From assembly GCA_016195825.1 (NCBI GenBank), contig JACPYV010000092.1:1-37649 (forward strand): a DNA stretch of 37,649 bases, in the 5' to 3' direction. A program made the position numbers and the translations under genes. Under the pieces are notes generated by a model. It had not been told where the DNA came from, made no database searches, and saw nothing but the letters and a program-made list of their open reading frames with translations. Origin of the DNA: Burkholderiales bacterium. GTDB taxonomy: Bacteria > Pseudomonadota > Gammaproteobacteria > Burkholderiales > Burkholderiaceae_C. Below are positions 9,939 to 17,822 of this stretch, in pieces; positions within the stretch are counted from its first letter, which is position 1, and each line of letters starts with the position of its first letter.

Positions 9939-10871
9939 ATGACTGCCCTGGTTATTGCCGAACACGACAACGTCCACATCAAGGGCGCCACGCTGAACAC
10001 CGTCACGGCTGCCATCGCTACTGGCGGTGACGTCCATGTGCTGGTGGCCGGCCACAACGCGGCTGCGGCCGCAGCCGCGGCTGCGCAGATCGCGGGCGTC
10101 ACCAAGGTGCTGCATGCCGACTCGGCCGCGCTGGCCGAAGGCCTGGCCGAGAACGTCGCCGCGCAGGTGATCGCGCTGGCCCCGGCCTACAGCCACATCC
10201 TGTTCCCCGCTACCGCCGCCGGCAAGAACGTCGCACCGCGCGTGGCCGCGCTGCTGGACGTAGCTCAGCTGAGCGACGTGACCAAGATCGTCAGCGCCGA
10301 CACCTTCGAGCGCCCGATCTACGCCGGCAACGCCATCGCGACCGTGCAGAGCAGCGATGCGACCAAGATCCTGACCGTGCGCACGACCGGTTTCGACCCG
10401 GCTGCCACGACCGGCGGTTCGGCGGCCGTCGAGACCGTGGCCGCCGCCGCCGACAGCGGCAAAAGCAGCTTCGTCGGCCGTGAGGTGACCAAGAGCGACC
10501 GCCCCGAGCTGACCGCCGCCAAGATCATCGTGTCGGGTGGCCGTGCGCTGGGCTCGAACGACAAGTTCATGGAAGTGCTGACGCCGCTGGCCGACAAGCT
10601 GGGTGCCGCGCTGGGTGCCTCGCGCGCCGCCGTCGACGCGGGCTATGCGCCCAACGACTGGCAGGTGGGCCAGACCGGCAAGATCGTGGCGCCCCAGCTC
10701 TACGTGGCCTGCGGCATCTCGGGTGCCATCCAGCATCTGGCCGGCATGAAGGACTCCAAGGTCATCGTCGCGATCAACAAGGACCCGGAGGCGCCCATCT
10801 TCTCGGTCGCCGACTACGGTCTGGAAGCCGACCTCTTCACGGCCGTGCCCGAACTCGTCGCTGCGCTGTAA
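9939..10871 (+). CDS. etfA: Electron transfer flavoprotein, alpha subunit
   Basis: EtfA carries the FAD of the heterodimeric electron transfer flavoprotein. The 310 residues start [11 protein letters not shown], an alpha-subunit signature. The C-terminal FAD-binding domain is clear: [12 protein letters not shown], then [20 protein letters not shown], then [21 protein letters not shown] chose the ATG at 9939 because GGAG at 9927–9930 is 8 bases away; a TTG six bases further upstream would lie too close to that site. The alanine-rich stretch near residues 35–50 is a normal low-complexity feature. A terminator follows the stop codon, so etfB–etfA form a two-gene operon. Confidence 0.98.
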   Translation: MTALVIAEHDNVHIKGATLNTVTAAIATGGDVHVLVAGHNAAAAAAAAAQIAGVTKVLHADSAALAEGLAENVAAQVIALAPAYSHILFPATAAGKNVAPRVAALLDVAQLSDVTKIVSADTFERPIYAGNAIATVQSSDATKILTVRTTGFDPAATTGGSAAVETVAAAADSGKSSFVGREVTKSDRPELTAAKIIVSGGRALGSNDKFMEVLTPLADKLGAALGASRAAVDAGYAPNDWQVGQTGKIVAPQLYVACGISGAIQHLAGMKDSKVIVAINKDPEAPIFSVADYGLEADLFTAVPELVAAL

Positions 10872-10891
10872 TCCAAGCGCTGATCACTGCC

Positions 10892-10930
10892 GGGCGCCCG
10901 ACTGAAGCTGTCGCGGCGCCCTTTTTGTTT
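10892..10930 (+). terminator. Rho-independent terminator after etfA
   Basis: GGGCGCC (10892–10898) pairs with GGCGCCC (10915–10921), followed directly by TTTTTGTTTT. It ends only 16 bases before the next start codon, with the AGGAG ribosome-binding site in between. Confidence 0.8.
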
Positions 10931-10946
10931 TCGCAAGGAGTAACGA

Positions 10947-12734
10947 ATGAGTTACCAAGCCCCCGTCAAGGACATGCTCTTCAACATCCAGCACCTCGCT
11001 GGCCTTGAGACGCTGACCGAAGCCATCCCCGCCTTCGCCGACTTCGGTCTGGACACCGCCGCCGCCGTGCTGGAGGAATGTGCCAAGCTGACGCAGGACG
11101 TCATTGCGCCGCTGAACTTTGAGGGCGACAAGAACCCGTCGAGCTGGAAGGACGGCGTGGTCACGACGACGCCGGGCTTCAAGCAGGCCTTCCGCGCCTA
11201 TGCCGAAGGCGGTTGGCAGGGCCTGGTGCACCCGACCGAGTTCGGCGGCCAGGGCGCGCCCAAGACCATCGCCGCGGCCTGCAACGAGATGCTGCAGTCG
11301 GCCAACATGAGCTTCGCGCTGTGCCCGCTGCTGACCGACGGCGCCGTCGAAGCGCTGCTGACCGCGGGCAGCGACGAGCAGCGTTCGGTCTACATCCCCA
11401 AGCTGCTGGACGGCTCGTGGACCGGCACGATGAACCTGACCGAGCCGCAGGCCGGCTCGGACCTGGCGCTGGTGCGCACGCGCGCCGAGCCGCAGGGTGA
11501 CGGCACGTACAAGGTCTTCGGCACCAAGATATTCATCACCTACGGTGAACACGACATGGCCGAGAACATCGTCCATCTCGTGCTGGCCCGCGTGGTGGGC
11601 GCGCCCGAGGGCGTGAAGGGCATCAGCCTGTTTCTCGTGCCCAAGTTCCTGGTCAATGCGGACGGCAGCCTGGGCGCCCGCAATGACGCGCACTGTGTGT
11701 CCATCGAGCACAAGATGGGCATCAAGGCCAGCCCGACGGCCGTGCTGCAGTTCGGCGACCACGGCGGTGCGATCGGCACTCTGATCGGCCAGGAGAACCG
11801 CGGACTGGAGTACATGTTCATCATGATGAACGCGGCCCGTTACGGCGTGGGCCTGCAGGGCATCGCGATCGCGGACCGCGCCTACCAGAAGGCCGTGGGC
11901 TACGCCAAGGACCGCGTGCAGTCGCGCCCGGTAGACGGCTCGGTGGCCGGCAGCGCCGCCATCATTCACCACCCCGACGTGCGCCGCATGCTGATGACCA
12001 TGCGCGCGCTGACCGAGGGCTGCCGTGCGATGGCGAGCACCGCGGCGGCGGCGTTCGACGCGGCCCACCACCATCCCGACGCGGATGCGCGCAAGCAGAA
12101 CCAGGCCTTCTACGACTTCATGGTGCCGCTGGTGAAGGGCTACAGCACCGAGATGAGCCTGGAGGTCACGAGCCTGGGCGTGCAGGTGCACGGCGGCATG
12201 GGCTTCATCGAGGAGACCGGCGCGGCGCAGTACTACCGCGACGCCAAGATACTGACCATTTACGAAGGCACGACCGCCATCCAGGCCAACGACCTGGTGG
12301 GCCGCAAGACCACCCGCGACGGCGGCCAGCTGGCGCGCGGCATCGCCGGGCAGATCGAGGTGACGGAAGCCGCGCTGGCCCGCCGCGACAGCGTGGCCGC
12401 CCGTGCCGTGCTGAAAGCGCTGCGCGCGTCGCGCGAGGACTTCCTGGCTGCCGTGGACTTCATCGCCGGGCAGGGCAAGACCAATCCGAACGCGGCGTAT
12501 GCCGGCTCGGTGCCCTACCTGATGCTGGCGGGCAACCTGGTCGCCGGCTGGCAGCTGGCTCGCGCGCTGATGGCTGCGGAAGACGCGTTGGCGACTGACA
12601 AGGCCTTCATGGAAGCCAAGATCACGACCGCGCGCTTCTACGCCGAGCACATCCTGCCGCGCACCGCATCGCTGCGCGCCGCCATCGTGGATGGCGCGGA
12701 CAGCGTGACCGCCCTCAGCCTCGAAGCCTTCTGA
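10947..12734 (+). CDS. Acyl-CoA dehydrogenase, long form (DmdC-like)
   Basis: An FAD-dependent acyl-CoA dehydrogenase of the roughly 600-residue class to which DmdC belongs. It oxidises an acyl-CoA to the 2-enoyl-CoA and passes electrons to ETF, encoded just upstream. At 595 residues it has a short N-terminal domain (MSYQAPVKDMLFNIQHL), the usual three-part dehydrogenase core with NLTEPQAGSDLALVRTRA near 155–175, and an extra C-terminal domain. The catalytic base is probably Glu440 in TIYEGTTAIQANDL, where DmdC has its Glu435. AGGAG is 6 bases before the ATG. A nitronate monooxygenase-like gene starts 11 bases after the stop. The actual substrate cannot be read from the sequence: DmdC proteins use methylmercaptopropionyl-CoA, but many relatives take ordinary acyl-CoAs. 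Confidence 0.95.
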   Translation: MSYQAPVKDMLFNIQHLAGLETLTEAIPAFADFGLDTAAAVLEECAKLTQDVIAPLNFEGDKNPSSWKDGVVTTTPGFKQAFRAYAEGGWQGLVHPTEFGGQGAPKTIAAACNEMLQSANMSFALCPLLTDGAVEALLTAGSDEQRSVYIPKLLDGSWTGTMNLTEPQAGSDLALVRTRAEPQGDGTYKVFGTKIFITYGEHDMAENIVHLVLARVVGAPEGVKGISLFLVPKFLVNADGSLGARNDAHCVSIEHKMGIKASPTAVLQFGDHGGAIGTLIGQENRGLEYMFIMMNAARYGVGLQGIAIADRAYQKAVGYAKDRVQSRPVDGSVAGSAAIIHHPDVRRMLMTMRALTEGCRAMASTAAAAFDAAHHHPDADARKQNQAFYDFMVPLVKGYSTEMSLEVTSLGVQVHGGMGFIEETGAAQYYRDAKILTIYEGTTAIQANDLVGRKTTRDGGQLARGIAGQIEVTEAALARRDSVAARAVLKALRASREDFLAAVDFIAGQGKTNPNAAYAGSVPYLMLAGNLVAGWQLARALMAAEDALATDKAFMEAKITTARFYAEHILPRTASLRAAIVDGADSVTALSLEAF

Positions 12735-12745
12735 CGGAGACCGTT

Positions 12746-13699
12746 TTGGCCCTGCCTCCCATCCTCAAGAACCTGCCGTTGCCGGTCATCGGCTCGCCGC
12801 TGTTCATCATCAGCAACCCCAAACTCGTCATCGAGCAGTGCAAGGCCGGCATCGTCGGCTCCATGCCGGCGCTGAACGCCCGCCCGGCTGAGCTGCTCGA
12901 CGAGTGGCTCAACGAGATCACGACCGAGCTGGCCGCCTACAACGCCGCGAACCCGGACAAGCCGGCCGCGCCGTTTGCCATCAATCAGATCGTGCACAAG
13001 AGCAACGAGCGGCTCGAGCATGACATGCAGGTCTGCGCCAAGTACAAGGTGCCAATCATCATCACGAGCCTCGGTGCCCGTGAGGACGTCAACGAGGCCG
13101 TGCATGCCTGGGGCGGCATCGTGCTGCACGACATCATCAACAACAAGTTCGCGAAGAAGGCCATTGAGAAGGGCGCCGACGGCCTCATCGCCGTGGCGGC
13201 CGGTGCGGGCGGCCATGCGGGTGTGAAGAGCCCGTTCGCGCTGATCCACGAGATCCGTGAGTGGTTCGACGGCCCGATCGCGTTGTCGGGCGCCATCGCC
13301 ACCGGCGACGCGGTGCTCGCCGCGCAGGCCATGGGCGCCGACCTGGGCTACATCGGCTCCGCCTTCATCGCGACCGAGGAGGCCCGCGCCAGCGACGCCT
13401 ACAAGCAGATGATCGTGGCCAGCAACAGCGACGACATCGTCTACAGCAACCTGTTCACCGGCGTGCACGGCAACTACCTGCGCGGCTCGGTGGTGGCGGC
13501 GGGCCTGGACCCGGAGAACCTGCCCGAGAGCGACCCAAGCAAAATGAACTTCGGCGGCGGTGCAGCCAAGGCCTGGAAAGACATCTGGGGCAGTGGCCAT
13601 GGCATTGGCGCGGTGCGCGCCGTGGTGCCGACGGCCGAGCTGGTGGCGCGGCTCAAGCGCGAGTACACGGCGGCGCGCGAGCGGCTGGCGCTGAACTGA
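12746..13699 (+). CDS. Nitronate monooxygenase-like FMN protein
   Basis: An FMN-dependent TIM-barrel enzyme of the 2-nitropropane dioxygenase/nitronate monooxygenase family, 317 residues. The phosphate-binding motif GAGGHAG spans 153–159, with His157 in the position of the family's catalytic histidine. ALSGAIATGDAVLAAQAMGA and GYIGSAFIATEEA further downstream are typical. The start is an unusual TTG at 12746, chosen because GGAG (12736–12739) lies 6 bases before it and the protein begins at the conserved PPILKNLPLPVIGSPL. The gene is tightly coupled to the acyl-CoA dehydrogenase. Members of this group near acyl-CoA dehydrogenases may act on nitronates such as propionate-3-nitronate, or as uncharacterised flavin oxidoreductases. 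Family is certain; substrate is inference. Confidence 0.93.
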   Translation: MALPPILKNLPLPVIGSPLFIISNPKLVIEQCKAGIVGSMPALNARPAELLDEWLNEITTELAAYNAANPDKPAAPFAINQIVHKSNERLEHDMQVCAKYKVPIIITSLGAREDVNEAVHAWGGIVLHDIINNKFAKKAIEKGADGLIAVAAGAGGHAGVKSPFALIHEIREWFDGPIALSGAIATGDAVLAAQAMGADLGYIGSAFIATEEARASDAYKQMIVASNSDDIVYSNLFTGVHGNYLRGSVVAAGLDPENLPESDPSKMNFGGGAAKAWKDIWGSGHGIGAVRAVVPTAELVARLKREYTAARERLALN

Positions 13700-13719
13700 T
13701 CAGGCGTTGCGTCCGCAAA

Positions 13720-13741
13720 GCGGCCGCCTTCGGGCGGCCGC
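13720..13741. terminator. UUCG-loop hairpin between convergent genes
   Basis: GCGGCCGCC (13720–13728) pairs with GGCGGCCGC (13733–13741) around TTCG, a very stable stem. It lies between the nitronate monooxygenase-like gene and the convergent zntA. T tracts are weak on both sides, so termination may rely on the stem or on Rho. Confidence 0.65.
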
Positions 13742-13748
13742 TGTCGTT

Positions 13749-16067
13749 TCAGCGCCGCGGGCTTCTCAGCAGCCGCAGCCCGTTGGCCACCACCAGCAGG
13801 CTGGCGCCCATGTCGGCGAACACGGCCATCCACATGGTCGCGCTGCCGAACACGGCGAGCGCGAAGAACACGGCCTTGATGCCCAGTGCCAGCACGATGT
13901 TCTGCCATAGAACGGCGTAGGTGCGCCGGGACAGGCGGATGGTCTCGGGTACCTTGCGCAGGTCGTCGTTCATGATGAGCACGTCGGCCGCTTCCTTGGC
14001 AGTGTCGGTTCCCGCGGCGCCCATCGAGAAGCCCACGGCCGCGGCGGCCAGGCTGGGCGAGTCGTTCACGCCGTCGCCCACCATGCCCACCGGGCCGTGC
14101 CGTCCCAGCGCGGCCACGGCCTGCTGCTTGTCCTGCGGCAGCAGGTTGGCGTGCACGTCGGTGATGTCGACCTGGCTGGCGATGGCCTGGGCCGTGGATG
14201 GGTTGTCGCCCGTGAGCATGACGGTGCGTACGCCCAGTGCCTGCAGCTCGGCGACGGCCTCGCGGCTGGTGGCCTTGGTGGTGTCGGCCACGGCGAACAA
14301 GGCCAGCACGCGGCTGCCGTCGGCCAGCAGCGACACGGTGCGGCCTTGCGCCTCGTGCTGCTGCAGCAACGCTTCCAGCGCGGGCGAGCACTGGCCGCGG
14401 TCGTGGATCCAGCGGTGGTTGCCCAACACGACGTCCAGTCCGTCGACACGGCCATGCACGCCCAGCCCCAGCTCGGCACCGAATCCGTCAACGGGGAGTG
14501 TGTCGCCCGCGAGCTTGGCCGCAACGGCCTTGGATACGGGATGGTCGGACCGCGCTGCGAGGCTGTGGGCGATGCGCAGCACGTGGTCTTCGGGCAGGTC
14601 TGTGGCCAGCACCTGTTGCGCGACCAGTTGGGGCCGGCCTTCGGTCAGCGTGCCGGTCTTGTCCAGTGCCAGTACCTTCAGCTTGCGCGCTGATTCCAGA
14701 TGCACACCACCTTTGATGAGGATGCCGCGCCGTGCTGCCGCGGCCAGGCCGCTGACGATGGTGACCGGCGTGGAGATGACCAGCGCACACGGGCAGGCGA
14801 TGACCAGCAGCACCAGCGCCTTGTAGACACCCGTGAGCCACGGCCAGCCCAGCAGCAGCGGGGTGCCGATGGCGACAGCCAGTGCCAGCAGGAACACGGC
14901 CGGCGTGTAGATGGCAGCGAATTGGTCGACGAAGCGCTGCGTGGGCGCACGCTGGCCTTGTGCGGCCTCGACGGCGCGGATGATGCCGGCCAGCACCGTG
15001 TCGCCCGCCGGCCTGGTGACCTCGAATTCCAACGAGCCGCTCTGGTTGATGGTGCCGGCGAACACCGCGTCGCCAGGCGCCTTGTCGACGGGGATACTCT
15101 CGCCGGTGACGGGTGATTGGTCCACCGCGCCCTGGCCGGACGTGACGCGACCGTCGAGCGCCAAGCGTTCACCCGGCTTCACGCGCACAGTGGCGCCCAC
15201 GGCCACGGTCTTTGCCTGCACGCGTGCCCAGCTGCCATCGGCCTGGCGCACCTCGGCCTGCTCGGGCGACAGCGCCAGCAAGCCGGTGATGGCGTTGCGC
15301 GCGCGCTCCACCGATCGGGCCTCGATCAGTTCGGCCAGCGAGTACAGCGCCATGACCATGGCCGCCTCGGGCCACTGACCGATGGCGAAGGCGCCGATGA
15401 CGGCGACCGACATCAGCGCATTGATGTTGAGCTGGCCGCGCACCAGGGCCGACAAGCCTTTGCGGAACACCGTCAGGCCCGACAGCGCGATGGCGACCGC
15501 GGCGACGGCCATGCCGGCGACATGCCAGGGCGCGGTGTCGGGCGCGAAGAAGTGCAGCAGCTCGGCGCCGATGGCGACGACCAGCGCGGCGACCAGCTTG
15601 ACGAGTTCGGTGCGTTGCGCCTGGGCGGTGTCTTCGGCGGCGGGCGGGGCGGACAGCGTTTCAGTCTTGAAGCCGAGCGCGTTGATCGCGGCCGTCACGG
15701 CGTTCCAGGACGCGGCTGGCGCATCGACCGTCAGCGCGCGGGCCGGCAGGTCGAAGCGCAGGCCGCGGAGGTCGGTGAAGCCTTCCAGCGCACGGCGGAT
15801 CTGGCCTTCCTCGGTCGGGCAGTCCATTGCCGGGATGCGCAGCAGCAGGCCACCGGTGGCGGCGGCCAGGGGCAGCGGTGCGGCAGCGGCGCCACAGGCG
15901 CTGCCGTGACAGCACGAGGGCCCGTGGTCGTGCGCCGGGGCGTGCGCGTGACCGTGACCGTGTGCATGGTCGTGGTGATCGTGGTCGTGCGAGTGGTCGT
16001 GCCCATGATCGTGAGGGTCATGGGCGCCGTGATCGTGGCCCGCGTGGGCGTGGTCGTGAGGACTCAT
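13749..16067 (-). CDS. zntA: Zn/Cd/Pb-exporting P1B-type ATPase with His-rich N-terminus
   Basis: A P1B-2 heavy-metal pump that exports zinc, cadmium or lead across the inner membrane. The 772 residues begin with an extremely His-rich tail: 22 histidines in the first 54 residues, alternating with Asp, Gly and Ala, then SCCHGSACG. A divergent metal-binding domain follows with MDCPTEE at 81–87. The transmembrane metal site is CPC at 425–427, the phosphorylation site DKTGT begins at Asp469, the HP motif is His509–Pro510, and GDGVNDSP is at 664–671. A ZntR-type operator lies directly upstream. The ATG is only 6 bases beyond the -10 box and no Shine-Dalgarno is visible, so the mRNA may be leaderless. 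A MerR-family gene is divergent. Confidence 0.95.
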   Translation of the reverse strand: MSPHDHAHAGHDHGAHDPHDHGHDHSHDHDHHDHAHGHGHAHAPAHDHGPSCCHGSACGAAAAPLPLAAATGGLLLRIPAMDCPTEEGQIRRALEGFTDLRGLRFDLPARALTVDAPAASWNAVTAAINALGFKTETLSAPPAAEDTAQAQRTELVKLVAALVVAIGAELLHFFAPDTAPWHVAGMAVAAVAIALSGLTVFRKGLSALVRGQLNINALMSVAVIGAFAIGQWPEAAMVMALYSLAELIEARSVERARNAITGLLALSPEQAEVRQADGSWARVQAKTVAVGATVRVKPGERLALDGRVTSGQGAVDQSPVTGESIPVDKAPGDAVFAGTINQSGSLEFEVTRPAGDTVLAGIIRAVEAAQGQRAPTQRFVDQFAAIYTPAVFLLALAVAIGTPLLLGWPWLTGVYKALVLLVIACPCALVISTPVTIVSGLAAAARRGILIKGGVHLESARKLKVLALDKTGTLTEGRPQLVAQQVLATDLPEDHVLRIAHSLAARSDHPVSKAVAAKLAGDTLPVDGFGAELGLGVHGRVDGLDVVLGNHRWIHDRGQCSPALEALLQQHEAQGRTVSLLADGSRVLALFAVADTTKATSREAVAELQALGVRTVMLTGDNPSTAQAIASQVDITDVHANLLPQDKQQAVAALGRHGPVGMVGDGVNDSPSLAAAAVGFSMGAAGTDTAKEAADVLIMNDDLRKVPETIRLSRRTYAVLWQNIVLALGIKAVFFALAVFGSATMWMAVFADMGASLLVVANGLRLLRSPRR

Positions 16068-16073
16068 GCCGCC

Positions 16074-16104
16074 ATTGGAATCCCTGGAGCAACTCCAGAG
16101 TCAA
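16074..16104 (-). promoter_or_regulatory. ZntR/CadR-type promoter and operator of zntA
   Basis: On the minus strand, -35 TTGACT (16104–16099) and -10 TCCAAT (16079–16074) are 19 bases apart, the lengthened spacer typical of MerR-controlled promoters. The spacer holds the dyad CTGGAG-TTG-CTCCAG (16098–16084). E. coli zntA has the same -35 and the same half-sites CTGGAG/CTCCAG, with one more base in the centre. Confidence 0.85.
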
Positions 16105-16144
16105 GTGCTTAGACTGACGGCTTGCAACGCCTTGAAAGCCCGCC

Positions 16145-16540
16145 ATGAAGATCGGAGACCTCGCCACCGCCTCGTCCGGCGGGTTCCGCGTGTACGAGGC
16201 GCCGCACCTGGAGCGGCTGCAGTTCATCCGTTACTGCCGCGGACTGGACATGTCGCTGGACGAAGTGCGCGTGCTGCTGCGCGTGAAGGACGCGCCGGGC
16301 AGCGACTGTGGCGACGTGAATGCGCTACTGGACGAGCACATCGGCCATGTGTCGCGTCGCATCAAGGAGCTGCGCGCGCTGGAGAAGCAGCTGAAGGAGC
16401 TGCGCCAGCGCTGCGGCGTGGCGCAGGGGGCCGACCAGTGCGGCATCCTGAACGGGCTGGCCGCCGCGGCGCAGGAGGGTGGGGCGCAGCCCGTGTCTAC
16501 AGGTTCAGGGGCGCACCTGCGGTCGGTGCACAACCACTGA
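16145..16540 (+). CDS. MerR-family metal sensor with deleted DNA-recognition helix
   Basis: A 131-residue protein of the ZntR/CadR/PbrR branch of MerR regulators, which twist lengthened promoters when metal binds. The N-terminus MKIGDLATAS is the first helix of the MerR winged helix. It is followed at once by SGGFRVYEAPHLERLQFIRY, which in relatives comes about 22 residues later. The missing stretch would carry the recognition helix (VETIRYYEREGLL in typical members) and the turn to the wing. The rest is complete: the dimerisation helix and metal-site cysteines 55, 90 and 99, matching positions near 77, 112 and 121 of full-length relatives. The frame is intact, so this is an in-frame deletion. 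The gene is divergent from zntA, whose operator is intact. It may be a non-functional or altered regulator. Confidence 0.8.
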   Translation: MKIGDLATASSGGFRVYEAPHLERLQFIRYCRGLDMSLDEVRVLLRVKDAPGSDCGDVNALLDEHIGHVSRRIKELRALEKQLKELRQRCGVAQGADQCGILNGLAAAAQEGGAQPVSTGSGAHLRSVHNH

Positions 16541-16556
16541 CGCCGCCGCTGCGGCG
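16541..16556. other. GC hairpin between convergent merR-like and exbD genes
   Basis: CGCCGC (16541–16546) pairs with GCGGCG (16551–16556) around CGCT, immediately after the MerR-like stop codon. There is no T tract. Confidence 0.4.
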
Positions 16557-16573
16557 CCAGGAGTTGCGGCGCT

Positions 16574-17008
16574 TCAGCTGGTGAAGCGCTCGTGGCCCAC
16601 CACGGCCATCTTCTTCGCGCCGTTGCGCTGGGCCGAGGCCATCACCGCGGCGACGGCGCCGTAATCCACCAGGTTGTTGGGCTTGATGTGTACCTCGTCC
16701 TGCACGGCCTCGGCCACGGCGCCCACTTCGCGCATCTTCGCGTCGACAGCGGTGGCGCTGGCCAGCGCCTGGCCGTCCCAGCTGACGGTGCCGTCGAAGT
16801 CGATGGCGACCACGTGCGCCACCTGCGGCGTCACGGGTTGCGTGCTGCCCTTGCCGATGAACAGGTTGATCGAATGCATCTGCGCCGGAATGGTGATCAG
16901 CAGCATGACCAGCAGCACCAGCATCACGTCGATCAATGGCGTCGTGTTGACGTCCATCAGGGGTTCAGCGTCGGTGCTGCCCGCCATGCTTGCAACGTTC
17001 ATTCCCAT
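16574..17008 (-). CDS. exbD: ExbD/TolR-family biopolymer transport protein
   Basis: A 144-residue inner-membrane protein of the ExbD/TolR family, which couples the proton gradient through ExbB/TolQ to TonB or TolA. A short cytoplasmic N-terminus is followed by one membrane helix at about 23–43 (PLIDVMLVLLVMLLITIP). It carries the conserved proton-pathway aspartate Asp27, then a periplasmic domain with VVAIDFDGTVSWDG and the C-terminal HIKPNN...VDYGAVAAVMASAQRNGAKKMAVVG. GGGAGG precedes the ATG. No exbB, tonB or receptor gene is next to it, so the partner must be encoded elsewhere. ExbD is favoured over TolR because relatives with this N-terminus (DAEPLMDVNTTPLIDVMLVLL) are usually annotated as ExbD in Burkholderiales. 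Confidence 0.93.
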   Translation of the reverse strand: MGMNVASMAGSTDAEPLMDVNTTPLIDVMLVLLVMLLITIPAQMHSINLFIGKGSTQPVTPQVAHVVAIDFDGTVSWDGQALASATAVDAKMREVGAVAEAVQDEVHIKPNNLVDYGAVAAVMASAQRNGAKKMAVVGHERFTS

Positions 17009-17207
17009 CGTGGCCTCCCAGGTTCAGTCGTGACGTACACCCGCCGGAATGACAGGCGCTGAACCCATGATGCCCAGCGCGCACGGCAAACACAACGAGC
17101 GCATGGGGTGTGCGTCTGGCACGCCACACAGCGGCAGCGTCCCGGTGAAGGGGTGGTGCGGCGCAGCGGCTAAATTGCGAGCACCTCAGCCCGATGCGAC
17201 GCCGCCC
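17009..17207. other. exbD/thioesterase divergent intergenic region
   Basis: About 200 bases between the two divergent genes. TAAATT at 17171–17176 may be a -10 box for the thioesterase, but no convincing -35 is seen. An open frame runs through this region into the thioesterase; its composition does not look like protein and it is probably not translated. Nothing else stands out. Confidence 0.3.
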
Positions 17208-17660
17208 GTGACCGCTGCCGAACTCCAGACCTATCTGCACGCGCACATCCCGTTGTCGGCGGCGATGCAGGTCACCGTCGACGTCGCCTCGCCCAAGCAG
17301 GTTGTGCTGGGCGCACCGCTGGCGCCCAACATCAACCACCGCGACACGGTGTTCGGCGGCAGTGCGTCGGCGCTGGCCATCCTGTCGGCGTGGGCGCTGC
17401 TGCACGTCCGGCTCACCGCCGGTGGGCATGCGGCGCGGCTGGTCATCCAGCGCAACGAGATGCACTACGACGACGCCATCCTGGGCGACTTCACCGCGCA
17501 GGCCCTGGCGCCCGCGGCCGACGCGTGGCAGGGCTTCATGCGCATGCTGACGCGCAAGGGCAAGGCGCGCATCGCGGTCGCGTCCACGCTGCTTTGCGCA
17601 GGGCAATCGGTGGGACGGTTTGAGGGTGAGTTCGTGGCGCTCGACATGACGCGCATGTAG
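17208..17660 (+). CDS. YiiD C-terminal-type hotdog thioesterase
   Basis: A 150-residue protein matching the thioesterase domain seen at the C-terminus of YiiD. It starts TAAELQTYLHAHIPLSAAMQV after the initiator. The core APLAPNINHRDTVFGGSASALAILSAWALL is the long helix and substrate pocket of the hotdog fold, which hydrolyses acyl thioesters (substrate unknown). I chose GTG at 17208 because the family begins here. A longer frame from 17049 adds 53 residues with no relation to the family. No strong ribosome-binding site precedes the GTG, so the exact start is uncertain. It stands alone, with exbD divergent and the glucanase region downstream. Confidence 0.8.
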   Translation: MTAAELQTYLHAHIPLSAAMQVTVDVASPKQVVLGAPLAPNINHRDTVFGGSASALAILSAWALLHVRLTAGGHAARLVIQRNEMHYDDAILGDFTAQALAPAADAWQGFMRMLTRKGKARIAVASTLLCAGQSVGRFEGEFVALDMTRM

Positions 17661-17675
17661 CTGGCGCACCGCCAG
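17661..17675 (+). terminator. Short hairpin after the thioesterase gene
   Basis: CTGGCG (17661–17666) pairs with CGCCAG (17670–17675) around CAC, beginning right after the stop codon. No T tract follows, so this is a weak terminator candidate. Confidence 0.35.
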
Positions 17676-17779
17676 TCAGGCCGGCGTTGGCGGGGCGAGA
17701 GCCACCGCTGCGCTCAGGGTCAGGACTTGCCTGTCCCCAAACCGGGCGACGGCAGTTGCACCTCGTTTCTGGTTTTCCA

Positions 17780-17793
17780 TGAAACCGCTTTCT
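17780..17793. promoter_or_regulatory. LacI-family operator, upstream copy (imperfect)
   Basis: TGAAACCGCTTTCT matches the downstream palindrome TGAAAGCGCTTTCA at 12 of 14 positions and keeps the central CG. Its centre is 44 bp from that of the perfect copy, about four helical turns, as expected for cooperative or looping binding. Confidence 0.6.
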
Positions 17794-17822
17794 AAGCTTT
17801 CCCAGGACGATGGTGCGCCAAG

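Noticed and set aside
15905-16067. Tandem repeat or CRISPR-like array in the CATGG/GTGGTC-rich stretch
   Set aside because: The repeats are the coding sequence for the His-rich tail of the metal pump.
17049-17207. N-terminal extension of the thioesterase frame
   Set aside because: The first 53 residues do not resemble the family, and the family N-terminus begins exactly at the GTG at 17208.
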